Part shown: in pieces, positions 1 through 11,519 of the stretch
How the letters are laid out: each line of letters opens with the position of its first letter
Numbering within the stretch: the stretch's first letter is position 1
DNA from: Hetaerina americana
Taxonomy: Eukaryota > Arthropoda > Insecta > Odonata > Calopterygidae
Assembly (NCBI GenBank): GCA_022747635.1
Contig: JAKTNV010000006.1
Coordinates: 70,347,590 to 70,411,589 of the forward strand
Direction: 5' to 3'
Length of the DNA: 64,000 nucleotides
Translations under genes and position numbers: made by a program
Notes under the pieces: model-generated
Seen by the model: only the letters and a program-made list of their open reading frames with translations
What the model was told of the DNA's origin: nothing
Databases searched by the model: none

Positions 1-329
1 ACTGGATTTAATGACAAACAACGGTTGGTTCCATAAACAGGAAGAGGATCTCCCCAAAATTATTTGAGGGCCCCCATCTAGGGCCATTAGAATGCAAAGA
101 TAATTTAGACTACACCTATCACTTCACCTATTTTTTAAAGATCTAAATGAAATAATATATTTCATATGCTTAAACAATCTCACATATATTTCAATATTTA
201 AAGTCTATCTTTTTCTTTCAATCAGAATAATTTAAATTCAGAACAAACACTCTCGCATCATCAAACTACTGGAACGTAATGTATAATTTTTTAAGCAAAG
301 AATACGTATTTGTCTGAGCTCCATACATA
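1..329. other. AT-rich flank, nothing recognised
   Basis: AT-rich sequence to the left of the first mariner. I see no coding, RNA or repeat signal. Confidence 0.5.
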
Positions 330-1653
330 CAACATTTGATCAAAAAAAGACCGAACTGATTTAATTCTGCGCTAACCGTTCAACGGATCGAAACGACACA
401 CAGCGCGCCATCTAGCAACACATCTGATGACTAAACCGAGAGAATTTGCGTTTACTTACGTCGAGTCGTTACGCAGCAGCAGCCGTGCGTGCCTCAACCT
501 GTTCGCCGCCGCGTGCAACGGCAGTAATGAAGTAGCTAGAGGAACAGCGTGTGTGCGTGATATCTTGTTTCAAACTTGACAACAGTGCTACGGAGTCATT
601 TTGAATGATTCAGCAAGCCTTTTTTAATGAAACTACGAGCCTAAGCCAGTGTTTTGAGTGGCACAGTCGTTTTAAATCGGGCAGAACCTCGACAGATGAA
701 GATTCGTGAACGGGGCGGCCTTCCATTACGACAGACCCCAACCATGTCAAACTGGAGAACGATTTGGTGCGGAAAAATTGCCTTTTAACTGTTATGGAGA
801 TAGCTGAGGAAAGGGGCATAAGTTTTCGATCCTGTGAGACAATTTTGACAAACATTTTGGGTATGACGAGCGTCGCATCAAACTTCGTCCCGCGGGTGCT
901 CATCGATGAAAAGAGGCAATAAAGTGTGGACATTTGTCAGGAACTCCTCGATCGAGCCAATACCGAACCAGAGTTTCTTAATACCACCACAACTACTGAT
1001 GAAATCTTGGTTTACGGTTAAAATGTCGAGACAAAGGCCCAGTCTTCTCAGTGGAAAGGTCTTCATTCTCCGCGACCAAAGAAAGCTCCCCCTTCCCGGT
1101 TCAATGTGAAGGTCATAATGGTGTGTTTCTTCGATTGGCATGGGCTGATTCATTACAAATACGTCCCTCAAGGTCAAACCGTCAACAAAGATTTCTACTG
1201 AAAGGTTATGAAGAGGCTGAGGGTCGCAGTGACCCGAGAGACGCCGGAAAGTTTGGAGAAACCAAGCATGGCATTTTCACCACGATAACGCGCCGGCTCA
1301 CACGGCGCTGATCGTGACAGAGTTTTTCGACAGGACCGGAACTTTCGTGACCCCGCAGTCACCCTACTCTCCAGATATGGCCCCATCAGACTTTTTTTCT
1401 TTCCAAAGTTAAAATCAGCGTTGAAAGAGCGCCGATTCGAATCTATTGCGGACATTAAAACTAATTGTATGGCGAACCTGAAGAGGATCCCTAAGGTGGC
1501 TTACCAGGCAGGGTTCGAGAGCTGGAAGAAACATTGGCAAAGGTATGTCGTCAGCCAAGGCATGTAATTTGAGGGCGACAAGTTCGATTTAGCTGAATCC
1601 GTCGAAATAAACAAATTGTAAAATCAGTCCTGTCTTTTTTTGATCACACTTCG
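330..1653 (+). mobile_element. Decayed mariner element with imperfect terminal inverted repeats
   Basis: The left end at 330 and the right end at 1653 are inverted copies of each other. Both contain TGATCAAAAAAAGAC followed by (C/A)G(A/G)ACTGATTT, with a few mismatches, and TA lies outside each end (328-329 and 1654-1655), as expected for the TA duplication made by mariner. The length of 1324 bp is typical of a full-length mariner (about 1.3 kb). The interior carries a frameshifted transposase on the same strand, listed separately. Terminal divergence plus coding decay show an old insertion that cannot make its own transposase. Identification rests on ends, size, target site and translated motifs together. 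Confidence 0.9.
541..1590 (+). pseudogene. Mariner transposase pseudogene (D,D34D type)
   Basis: This is the remnant of a transposase that would cut and paste the surrounding element at TA sites. Read across three frames, the order of a mariner transposase is visible. First comes a helix-turn-helix part (FEWHSRFKSGRTS, then TGRPS) near 640-740. A linker resembling the family WVPRLL follows (here NFVPRVL) near 880. The first catalytic Asp lies in TTDEILVYGYN, followed by SSQWK, near 985-1060. HHDNAPAH near 1280 and SPDMAPSD near 1370 are 34 residues apart between their Asp residues. The C-terminus ends ...FEGD near 1570. At least three stop codons and several frameshifts separate these blocks, for example a TGA in the GRP region near 707 and a TAA near 920. 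All three catalytic Asp positions survive, but in different frames, so the gene is dead. Confidence 0.88.
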
Positions 1654-1803
1654 TACATAAGTATCGCTTAGAAATGGTCAATAATTTTTTTTTAAATTGT
1701 CCTAAAAGTAAACTTTCCTCGTTTTGCCGCCCATAGCATCGTATATGTGATAATTTATGCATAGGTGTGTACTTTATCTGCATATATGTGTGCACTCAAA
1801 AAC

Positions 1804-1916
1804 AAATAATGTATATATATATATATAAGTGTGTATGTATGTATATATATATACATACGCATAATTCATGCATGTATGTATGTGTGTATATATATATGTA
1901 TATATATATAATGTAT
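1804..1916. repeat. Imperfect TA/TG/TATG simple repeat
   Basis: Alternating TA tracts with interspersed GTATGTATG and GTGTGTA. Part of it (about 1835-1860) is self-complementary. Short Tyr/Ile/Thr-rich frames read from it are artefacts. Confidence 0.85.
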
Positions 1917-2037
1917 AACACTTAGCACTAGTGGACACAGACAAAAACACAGAAACACAAAAAAAGAGACTCACTATTTTTCGAATTTTCGGTGGTCGTT
2001 GCCACCTTTATCAAGGAAGAGAGGGACAGAACTTGAG

Positions 2038-2060
2038 TTATATATATACTTATATATATA

Positions 2061-2115
<55 letters not shown>
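2038..2115. repeat. (TA)n microsatellite
   Basis: Long TA dinucleotide tract with two ACT interruptions near its start (TATACTTATATA). Confidence 0.97.
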
Positions 2116-2119
<4 letters not shown>

Positions 2120-2680
2120 TTCAATAAAACTAATTTTGCAAAACATTTTAAATCCAATTACGGAGCTCTTTCTTGAAAAGTAAAATGATATGGTAAAAAT
2201 TCGACCGGAACGACAGGCTGAAAACTTGGATATAATGTGAGGTAGAGATACAAAAGTTTAATTACTTAAAGGCCTGGCAGTCTAAAGGATAAAGCTCATT
2301 GAGAAACCGAGATTGGGATATTCTTGTAATACATGCGCATACATATTTATCTCTATCCATCGCAATTAGTCAATATTTAAATCCAGTTACATAGGTTCAT
2401 ATTTTGTGCATCCATTTTCACTTCGCACCACCTGGATACGGTTCATCCGTCTGCGCAGGATGAGAGAGGAAAATAAATTCAACGGAACTACGTTAATTAG
2501 GATGTTTAATCTCATTGTTTTAAATTAAACTGGACGAAATAAAAGCGAAAACGAAAAAAAAATCTCCTTACACGAATACTGCTTTTCTATACAAACTCTC
2601 ACTCAAGTCCACCTCCTTACACAGAAAAAATATAATAAAATATAAATGTAGAGGAAAATCTTTCTTCTTCATTCCTTGCT
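2116..2680. other. AT-rich, nothing recognised
   Basis: No coding or repeat signal beyond short A runs. Confidence 0.5.
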
Positions 2681-2689
2681 TCTCCTTTG

Positions 2690-3240
2690 TTTGCCCTCCC
2701 TCTAAATTTCTCATATCCACTCTTCCGCGCCACTCTTTTTCTTTGCTCATTGTGCGTTACTCCCCATCCCTTCTCTCCCTCTAACCTTACCATTCCCGAC
2801 AGTGTCCCTGCACCCCCGCACCCCTCCCCCCGCCTCAAACACTCCTTTCTTCATCTCCCCACTCTTCCGTTCATCCCTCCCCATAACCTCTTGCGAGCAG
2901 CAAGAGGGCGCACTCGCTCCCCCGTGCCCCTCCCCCAGCCACCCACCCCTGCGCCCCTTCACCCTTTTTCGCGGCACTTTCTCATCCTTGGGGAAACACC
3001 CCCGTCTCCTCATTAAAATCTCGGGCCCATCCCCTTACCGCTGCGCCCTCCCTAGCCTCGCCCCTCCCAACCCACCCAATCCTCTTCCCCAATTTCCTCT
3101 CCGGCGCTCCTCTGCCACTTCCCCTCCTCACGAGTCCAACCCAGTTTATTTGTGGATGCTACCCACCTCAACGTCTCACGAAACCCTTTCGCGTTTTCCC
3201 CACCCGCTCTCACATTCTCCCCTCGCCCTCACTTTTCTAA
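2690..3240. other. Pyrimidine-rich (CT) tract, left arm of a composition island
   Basis: The + strand is dominated by C and T for about 550 bases (runs such as CCCCTCCCCCCG), so the - strand is a polypurine tract. Open frames across it (up to 198 codons) are Pro/Ser-rich and lack any domain signal. I treat them as composition artefacts. Confidence 0.8.
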
Positions 3241-3540
3241 TACAAGGCGATATCTCCGCGATTTTCTCGGTCGTGACTAAACGTCGCGGGCGTGACGCCG
3301 AAAGGGTGTCGCAAAGTGAGCCAGGGGCTGTGAGGGGATGGAAGTGTGTGAGCGTGAGATCACCGAACGTGTCCGTCGGACCTAGAGCCGAACCATGACC
3401 GCAGGGGGGGGGGGGGAGCGGGCTTAGCCGACCGGCCAATCTCGTGGGTCGATCGCAACGGCCGGCCGAGAGGAACCTCACCGTGAAATGAACACCGGGA
3501 CGATTCGCATGCTTTTCCTTCCCAGATGCGGAAAAGGTCA
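3240..3540. promoter_or_regulatory. CpG-rich island at a pyrimidine-to-purine switch; possible promoter
   Basis: By eye I count roughly 30 CpG dinucleotides in about 300 bases, far denser than the surrounding AT-rich DNA. The + strand changes here from C-rich to G-rich and includes a run of 13 G residues (3404-3416). Dense CpG with a skew change is typical of CpG-type promoters, but I see no adjoining gene, so a promoter role is inference. Confidence 0.45.
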
Positions 3541-4740
3541 TTCAACCGACAATCATCGATGTCATCATAATTTATTTCATTTTCAATAGTTAAGAGGCAC
3601 TAGTGCTGAATACTGCACTAATCGCCACATCAGTTCAAGAAAAGTGAACTGAACACGTGGCATACCATCGACAGGATTATTTAGATAGCTGTTTGCTGTG
3701 GCTAGTAATTAACGATGTGAGGCTAAACTGCTTAGTCGTCTCCCATAATTTTGTACAGCTAGTAAAGAAGTATATGCAGTCAGAAGGTAACTCAATGTGG
3801 AGCCTGTATTTTAAGTAAGTCGCACCTTGTATGGTTATAATCATAAAATAATAAAATAAATTAGATTATTACAAAAAATATCACATTATTTCGACTCCGT
3901 TGCGCAGCGTAACTCTTATCAAATGGGTCAATTTTTTAAACAGAGTACTAATTTCTTGTTTGAAAGGCATATAAATCCTTTTTTGGAGAGATATTACAAA
4001 AAAGGAAAATTTCACCCCATATTTTCCTTCATATTTATTGTATTCTTTTTTCAACTTTGCAAAAATTAATCGCTATCTTTGCATGTGACGATGAAGTCTA
4101 GATGTTGAAAAAATGTTTGGTTAACAAAATAGCGTGACACTTCGTTACTTGTACCGTGTTTTCATACATTAGATAGAACCCCAACAGTTCAAGATTTCAA
4201 TAGGTAACTATATTTTGATTTATATTTATCAGTAAATACAACATAGTTGGAAATACATGAGTACTTAAATGCGCAAGTATGAAGGACTTCGATTCAAAAG
4301 ATTGCGTAGAGCATTGTCTCAAATAAAATTCCTCAGTTAAAACCTTCAGGGATAACATAGCAGGAGGATGCTTTGTTACCATAGGTTCTTAATACCTAAA
4401 TATCAAGTTTTCAGGAAACTGATAGACTCACCTGTGTCATCTCTGGTAAATTCACACACCATTTTGCCAACATCACTGCCTCATTTGGATACTCGAAACT
4501 ATTAACCCGTTTGTGCCATCCATTTCAGCGACAATACCAAGGGAATGGATGCCAATTCGTTCAAATTCACACGAAAAAGATTGTATGCAGCTAATCATAC
4601 GTATACTTTATTTTCGTTACCTTTCAACATGGAAAAGAGGAGGTGGAAAAGTTTCTGATCTATTCTAACACCCTATACCCAACAATACACCGTACTGTGG
4701 GGTAACGGGACGATGATCACCTAACATTCCTCGATTTCCG
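3541..4740. other. AT-rich, nothing recognised
   Basis: AT-rich intergenic or intronic sequence. No frame, repeat or RNA stands out. Confidence 0.5.
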
Positions 4741-4747
4741 GTAGCTT

Positions 4748-4815
4748 TACATCTACATCTACATATTACCCCGCAAGCCGCGGCAAGGGCGTGTGGCGGG
4801 GAGTGTTGGGTCACC
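4748..4815. repeat. Short interspersed-repeat fragment (CATCTACATCTACAT ... CCCCGCAAGCC)
   Basis: A CATCTACATCTACAT lead is followed by ACCCCGCAAGCCGCGG, then GTGTGTGGCGGGGAGTGTTGGGTCACC-like sequence, in GC-poor surroundings. It resembles, from memory, an end fragment of repeats seen dispersed in arthropod genomes (CCGCAAGCC ... GTGTGGCGGAGGGT). The class is not certain. Confidence 0.45.
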
Positions 4816-4819
4816 AACC

Positions 4820-5200
4820 GTAAAAAGGAACAATACCACATGCAAAAACAACACATGCAACTCGATCTTTATCTCTCGCACTTCAATCGCTAAAACACGA
4901 GGTGTATTATATTAACGCGCCCATTTTCCTCAAGTCAAAGCTTCAATTGCCAGGACCTTGTTCCATTGGGATAACAATATATCATATTCAACATATTTTC
5001 ACATTTCCACCGAGGAGCAAAGAATAGCATCAAACGAAACAGACCTTTTTCCAGACATTCCAGGACCTTTTTGGGACATCAAAAAGTGCTACAACAATGC
5101 CAAAAGGAACCTACAGCAGTCAGCGGCCTCTGAAGCATTTTTTATTACCGACGACATTAAGGAGGTATAAAGTAAAAATACTGAGGCTTTATAAGTGTAC
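4820..5200. other. AT-rich, nothing certain
   Basis: Contains a 70-codon open frame (4958-5170 +) without recognisable motifs. That is not enough to call a gene. Confidence 0.4.
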
Positions 5201-6360
5201 GTGCATCGTTCAATAAGTCCTTAGAAAAAAGTAGAAAAACGAATTATAATGGCTACATTTTATTTATTTTGCAAAATAATTTTTTAACTCGATACTTTTC
5301 TCCGAGTTCTACAATTTTTTTGAGTCATCCAAAAAGTAGGATGTTGGAAGACCCTCTCAATAGACATCAGTGCTAGCGATGACCTCCTCGTTAAACGTGA
5401 ATCGTTTTACTCCGAACCATATGTTTAAGTTTGAAAATAAAATAGTTACGGGGGGTCAAATCTGGTGAGTACGGTATATTTTATAATGAATCGAAATTTT
5501 ATGTCATAATTTTCACCATCGAAACAGCGCGGATGTGCACCCATTATCTAGTTGTAAAAATTTTTTTTCCTTTTCCAAATGAGGTCACCCGTCTTGTTTT
5601 ATTCGCTCAACCGGTGTAATAGCGACGCAATCATTTTTTGTAAGTAATCCACGTAGATGACATTCCAGAAACCGTGGCTTACACCTTGACGGCGCATTTC
5701 ACCTTCTTCGGGGTCGGATTGCCTTTAATAGCCCTCTGTTTCTACTTTTCCTTTGCCTTTGAAGTGTAATTTCGCATTCATGTTCCATATACAGTTATGA
5801 ACCAATGTCATCAAGATTACGATAGAAAAGTGCCAAATCAGCCTCTGAGTTTATTTTGCATGATGGCGTGTTTTCTCCACTAAAAGAACACGCGGTCCCC
5901 ATCTTGCCGAGAAATTTTTCACGTCCAAATTTTCAAGTAAAATTGAAAACACTCCCTCGTGACACGCCTGTTTCCTCATATATTTCTAGAACTATGATTC
6001 GTGGATCACTCAAAACGTTATTGTGGATTTTTCCAATCATTTCGGAGGAAGTCTCTACCAGTGGACGTTCCGAACTATGCTCATTATTTGCGGATGTGCG
6101 GCCACATTAAAACCCATTAACCCAATTGTTAACAGTCGCAAACACAGGGTCAGAAGTTCCATTAACTTCATCCAAATCTAATTTGATATCTTTTGGTGGT
6201 AATATTTGTAAATAGAATTGTTAAACCACCACACTAAACTCATTTTTCCATTTTTCTAAATAAACAAAAGCTTGTTCCTTCAATCGACTATGAAAATGAA
6301 TTCACACGGTGAGAATGGCTGAAACCGTAAACAGAATCAGTTATAGATGAGGCTTACTTA
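5200..6360 (-). mobile_element. Decayed mariner element on the minus strand
   Basis: The stretch is about the size of a mariner and carries a transposase fossil on the minus strand. Its left edge contains GTTCAATAAGTCCTTAG, of the kind found at the ends of some mariners. I could not align a matching right end (best candidate TAAGTAAGCCTCAT, reverse strand, near 6340-6355). Boundaries are therefore approximate and the element is old. Confidence 0.75.
5225..6251 (-). pseudogene. Mariner transposase pseudogene
   Basis: Reading leftward from an ATG at 6251 gives a mariner N-terminus. PPKDIKLDLDEVNGTSDP leads, after an in-frame stop at the usual KRG position, into CGRTSANNEHSSERP and SSEMIGKIHNNVLSDPRI, then EETGVSRGSV (down to about 5960). 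These blocks keep the family order of first helix-turn-helix, GRTS...GRP hook and second helix-turn-helix. Further left, in shifting frames, remain KISRQDGD-like linker sequence, GNPTPKKVKCAVKV and a C-terminal VKRFTFNEEVIAS-like block near 5370-5420. Many stops and frameshifts make it non-functional. The plus-strand frame at 5856-6110 is its shadow. Confidence 0.82.
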
Positions 6361-6700
6361 AAGCAAATATTTTCCTATACAACAAACGCCATTTCTTGGA
6401 TTATCAAAGAAATTATTACGCTCGTGCCAACCATTAGTAAATGTGAGGTATTTTCGTAGTGATAGAGTTTCCAATGGAAAATAGATAATTTGGAGGGACA
6501 ACAAGTATCGATATTAGCCTTCTCTTAACGAAAGCCACTAAGGAGCCACATGGCTGAACCGTAGAATTCTATCCGATTGACGGCGTATTTCGCGTGAAAT
6601 GCTCTCCATACAGCTGCACCCGAAGTAAAATACAGAACAAATTTTGCCACTTCCGGAATTGCAAAAGCCGGGTCAATGGAGTGAAAAGCTGGTACCACTT
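6361..6700. other. AT-rich, nothing recognised
   Basis: No signal seen between the minus-strand mariner and the next short repeat. Confidence 0.45.
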
Positions 6701-6706
6701 CAACCT

Positions 6707-6810
6707 GATACCCTTAATAGATTAAATTAATTATCCTTGAGTTAATAGATACCCTTAAATTAAATTAATTACCCTCAATTAATGGATAAATTAATTATCC
6801 TTGTCCCTTA
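6707..6810. repeat. Degenerate short tandem repeat, about 35-41 bp unit
   Basis: Three partial copies of GATACCCTTAA...ATTAAATTAATTATCC start near 6707, 6748 and 6784. The third copy lacks the ACCCTT part. Confidence 0.65.
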
Positions 6811-7084
6811 ACTTCTGCATATTATTTAAAATTAAAATATATTTCAGCATTTCCATTATGTTTTCAAAACACAATTCCATCCAAACAAAACATATTGAGA
6901 AGATAACGAATTGTGTTCTTAAATAACTGGCACTCGGCTATTAGTTGTATATTTGGAATCTAGAATCTGGATAGCCATAATTAGTTCAAATTATGGAAAA
7001 CGGATCGCTGCAGCGGCCTCCTAATTTTTCCAGTTAGGCGTGCCTTAACAACAAATTATTTGTATTTTAGTATACATATCTGAC

Positions 7085-8689
7085 CCTCCCATGGTCTACA
7101 ACCTTGACGTGGCGGAAGGGCTTTTGTGTTTCGATGATCCCTAGTGCTGTGCCGTCGGGAGCAATCATAATTACTCATGGTAGGGTCACCAGACGTAAGG
7201 TAGTCTGTGCAGCCTCTATTACTCAGCGAAGTGGTTGAATATACCTCTGATCCCAGTGATAGAGTGATAGCGTCACAGAAAAAACGCTATTGAAGAAGGC
7301 AACGGGAAACCAACTCAACTATTATTCCTAAGATTTATTTGATGGAAAGGGAAGAGGAAATGAGTCCTCGCAACTTCGGATCTAGGCCCAATGTCGTGCC
7401 CAGCAGCGGAAGATGCACGTCTTTCAAAGTCGTAATCTCACGTAAGCCTTGAAAAGCCAATCCGACAGCAGTAGGACAGATGTCGCAGAAGAGGAAGGCC
7501 AAATTAGTTAAAATAGGAACTTGGAATGTTAGAACTATTTTGTGGACAGGAAAATTAGAAAATATATGGAGAGGAAAATATAAAGAGGAATAAGAGATCG
7601 ATTAGGTCAATGTGAGATGAGATGGAAGGATAGCGGGGATTACTGGAGTGATAGTTATAGAGTAATATACCGTGGATAGGACGATAGCCAACGACGGGTT
7701 GACATAATATTGAACTAAAAGTTTGGAAGAATGACAGTTGATATAGAGCAAGCAATGATTATAATGTCACTAGTTGAGATAAAATCAAAACTAACGAACT
7801 TGGCCATTGTTCAAGAATACATGCCACCAAGCAATAATGAGGAAGGAGCATATAAAATATAAGGAGAGACGAGGATTTGATAGTACATACGAGGACATAA
7901 TGGCCTTTGCTCTTGCAGGGAAACATTTGATAGTGATGGGGGATTGGATGGAAGATGGTGATGAGATGGGGGGCTACGGTTAAGGCAAAAGGAATGACCG
8001 CGGGGAGAAAGCAATTGAATTTTGCGGGAGACTGGGGTTAGTCACCAGCAACACTTTGGACACCGCGAAAGGCGTAGGAATATATGGAAAATACAAGGTA
8101 ACTCAGAAAAATATCACTTAGATTATATTAATGTTAGGCACATATTTAGGAATAGCTTCAAAAATACGCAGTTTCCCGGGCTCGGATACGAACTCTGATA
8201 ACAATTTAGTGTACATGAAGTGTAGCGTCCGATTCAAAAAACTAAAAACTCAAAAAAGTTATTGAAAAATTGTTACCGAAAGCCGCAAAAGAAACTAAAG
8301 GCATTGTTACTATAAAAAGGATAAGGAAGTCATGGACCACGGATGAAATAATTAGAAAAATAGATGAAATAATTAAAAAGAGTTCATAAATAAATTGAGA
8401 CAGGTAAAAAATCAAGCAAAAATAGCGTGATAGAAAAAGCTGTGCGAAGAAATGAAAAGTTTGCAGAGGAAGGGTGCAATTGGTGCCCTTTATCAGAAGG
8501 TTAAAATGCTATCGGGAAGCCAAAAGGGAAGATCTGTCAACAGTTCTGAAGACATATTAACATAAGCCGGGTATAATAAAATTTGAAGCAAGAAGATCCA
8601 AGAGATTTGATAGGAAGATATGACAGAGATATATGACAAAGAACTTAGGTCAACAAGCTTAGACATAGAAAAATAATAGGACGTATGTG

Positions 8690-8690
<1 letters not shown>
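7085..8690 (+). mobile_element. Non-LTR retrotransposon (LINE) 5' fragment: leader plus endonuclease domain
   Basis: The first 400 bases (ATGGTCTACAACCTTGACGT ... GGTAGGGTCACC) resemble the GC-richer leader of insect LINEs whose ORF is often annotated as craniofacial development protein 2-like, an endonuclease/reverse transcriptase. Coding similarity starts at 7507 with VKIGTWNVRTI, the opening of an APE-type endonuclease. Later come LIVMGDWM near 7924 (family usually GDWN), FCGRLGLVTSNT near 8020 and SDNNLVYMKCS near 8203, where the usual catalytic SDH is SDN. Stops and frameshifts are frequent. No reverse-transcriptase motif is present before the sequence runs into the microsatellite at 8694, so the copy is 3'-truncated as well as decayed. 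Confidence 0.85.

Positions 8691-8693
<3 letters not shown>

Positions 8694-8748
<55 letters not shown>
8694..8748. repeat. (TA)n microsatellite
   Basis: Pure TA tract marking the right limit of the LINE fragment. The Tyr/Ile-repeat frames on the minus strand come from it. Confidence 0.97.
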
Positions 8749-8750
<2 letters not shown>

Positions 8751-11289
8751 GTATATACGAGAAAGTATGTAAGAGAAAAAGAGAAACATGCTTTCCTCAA
8801 TTTTTGATCAGAAAATATGTGCACATGTACTGGTTTAAGTCTACTAAATTGAAAATAAGTAGCAATTATAATAATTTGTGTTATTATCAAGGTAAGAATA
8901 CTAAAATGAGTAAAAGTTAAACATGCACATAGTTTCAATGTACGTACTTCCTGAGAACCTAAGAGTGGTTCAAGATTTTAGGGTTTACTGTGTTGAAAGA
9001 TTAATTTAACTTTTGAGTTTATTTAGATGACATTGAATTAAAGTGCATTCGTATAACTTAAAGTTCTCTATTATATTGTGTTTTCCAATAGGAATAGAGT
9101 TACTTGCTTGAATCTTGAAATTTGGGATTTATATAGTGCGATCGTTTTCCATTTCCACATAGTGAAGTTAGCAACAACACCAATTTCTGAGTTCATTCTT
9201 TCGACTAATGAGAAAACATGAATTAATTTCGCAGACACAAGACTAAATTGCGTTTCATGAAATCAACAGTATATTAGTTCTCAAATGTTTAAGAGGGGAA
9301 TCCTTTCATACCATATGCACTCCTTCTACCGACAAGAAAAATTTGGAGGGAGGGGCCTCTCAATAGTTCAAAAGTTTTGTACTATATATAATGCAGGTTC
9401 TTCTGAAAATCATATAAATATTCTGAACACAACTTTTATTTCAAAACTTTGTTAATATTAAACTACGATCTCATATAACGTAATTAATTGAAATTGTTGG
9501 CTTCAATACTTTTTCCAATAAGTTCAATATTTTTTAGATTTCTACCGACAATTCCAAACGAAAGTTTCATCGAGGAAAAACTTGCAGTAAACATAATACC
9601 GCTCAATCATACGGCGGGTAAATGATAAAAAATAAAATTTAAATTCATTCATCACCGTAGTTCTAATAGTACGGTAGCATCAAATAACATGCGAAGTAAG
9701 AATTGTTGTTACACCTCTAAATTATTAAACAAAACTATTTATTTAACTCACTGTTCCGTGGATTTCTTTCTATTATTCAGTTATTTTAATATGATGCCAC
9801 AACTCGTAATCCATGCTTCCCTGGACATCCTTTTCCCCCAAGGTATGCTGAGTTATTCATCTTTTTTTTTATAAATCATCTCTTCTCGTTATAATGGATA
9901 TCAATCCTAGAATATAAGACTTTGGAGTAAAAACAACATCAAAATATTGATAGAATGAAAATGAAATAGCTTTGACGTGGAACGCGAAAATAATAGATTG
10001 TATGAAAATAAATGCCCAGAATACGAGGTTCGAATAGTGCTAATCAAAGGAGAGAAGGAAGGTAATCTGAAAGGCATGAAGAAGGTTGGGTTTATCCTTT
10101 AAATAATAGCCGAACGATTAAAATGTATGGGTTTATATCTTATGGAATTAGATCTTAATGTGGCCCTTTGTTTTGGAAATAGTTTATGCGAGCACCAAAA
10201 TGGTATGCAATAATTATTAAATCAAAAAGAAATTTCATTGTCACTAAATGATAACACAAAAAACTTGCTTGCAAAAGCTTAGATACGCGAATACAATCAA
10301 CTTTAGTTTGAAATGCTCTTATAGCAAGGTTCCAAATCGGCCAAAATAGAAATATCGGCTAAGAAAGCATTGCGGGTCATTACCGAGGAACTCTTTCACA
10401 AAAAAACTGTGAATCTGTGCTTCTTCAAGTTGTGCTCGGTATTTTTTTCTTAGCGAAGAAGGGAAATCCTTCTCTATCATTATCCTCAATGCCTCCGTTA
10501 CCCCTTTTCCATTACTTACACTTGAGCTCCTGCACTTCTGCTCTTTCCTAATGACACACTCGAATCATCACCCTTCTCCATAAAAATCATCTTCCTAATG
10601 ATTTCCATTCTTTCCCAAATTGATGCAATCTCTGAGTGACATAGTCATCTCATATGCATTACCACTTTGTATTAGGTACCCGTCATTCTTTCTAACGTAG
10701 TTCGGGATCAAGCCCGATAGAGCCTACGCTTCCTTAGTTTTCAAAGATAACTGAAAGCAGTCATTAAATCGTTTTTTGTCGCATTTTAAATTTATTGATG
10801 CTTCATTGAATGCATTACGAAGTATTTTCACTGCCAGCATCAACTTTATTTTTTAATTATGGGGCCTAAAAAGTAACTACCCAACTAAAACTTTTATAAG
10901 ATAATAGTATACAATTTCCCAGAAAATAAAGAAGTCATAAATATCATTAAAGAAAAGTATTACCAAGAGCAAGTCATAGAAATACAGAAATGAAGTTTGT
11001 ATTGCTTTGAAATAATATTCATTATCATCAGGACGTACGTTGTTAAAGATGAAGTTATTTCCAAAAAGAAATAATGACACAGTGAGGAATATATCCAATT
11101 AATTAATATGACTTGTGTGCAAATTTTCCTATTAAACCTTTTTAGCCTTGGGTAAGTCTTGGTTTTTCTAAAATAAAAAAATTAATTAACAAATATACTT
11201 CCAGGAATAATGTTGAAGAAAGATAATTAGCATTAAAAATACGGAACTAAAAAAATATTATAAAGTTGATCTAAAGCCATTAGGATTAT
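8749..11289. other. AT-rich, nothing recognised
   Basis: About 2.5 kb with no frame longer than about 75 codons, no terminal repeats and no RNA-like elements that I can support. Confidence 0.5.
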
Positions 11290-11359
11290 CATATTAAATG
11301 AGTTTGTAATTTTCCACAGACTTTAAAGTCTGTGGAAAATTACAAACTCATTTAATATG
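11290..11359. repeat. Perfect 70-bp palindrome without spacer
   Basis: Two exact 35-base inverted arms meet at TTTAAA (centre between 11324 and 11325). The left arm runs ATTAAATGAGTTTGTAATTT... and the right arm is its exact reverse complement ending ...AAACTCATTTAATATG. Symmetry stops sharply at both ends (11289 T against 11360 G). With no loop it can extrude as a cruciform. Confidence 0.97.
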
Positions 11360-11519
11360 GACATCAAACAATTCCACGAAACGAAGTCTGAAAGTGTGAG
11401 GTATACCAATGGGATTATATGATATAACTCACTATAATTAATACTTAGTCGAAAGAATGTTAAAGGTAACTCTTTTATAAAGGGAAAGGTCTTGCTGGTA
11501 TCACTACAGAACATTTATA

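Noticed and set aside
2802..3398. 198-codon plus-strand open frame in the CT-rich island
   Set aside because: Pro/Ser-rich translation driven by pyrimidine composition, with no domain; overlapping frames on both strands are equally open.
5856..6110. 84-codon plus-strand frame
   Set aside because: It is the antisense of a minus-strand mariner transposase whose motifs are clear.
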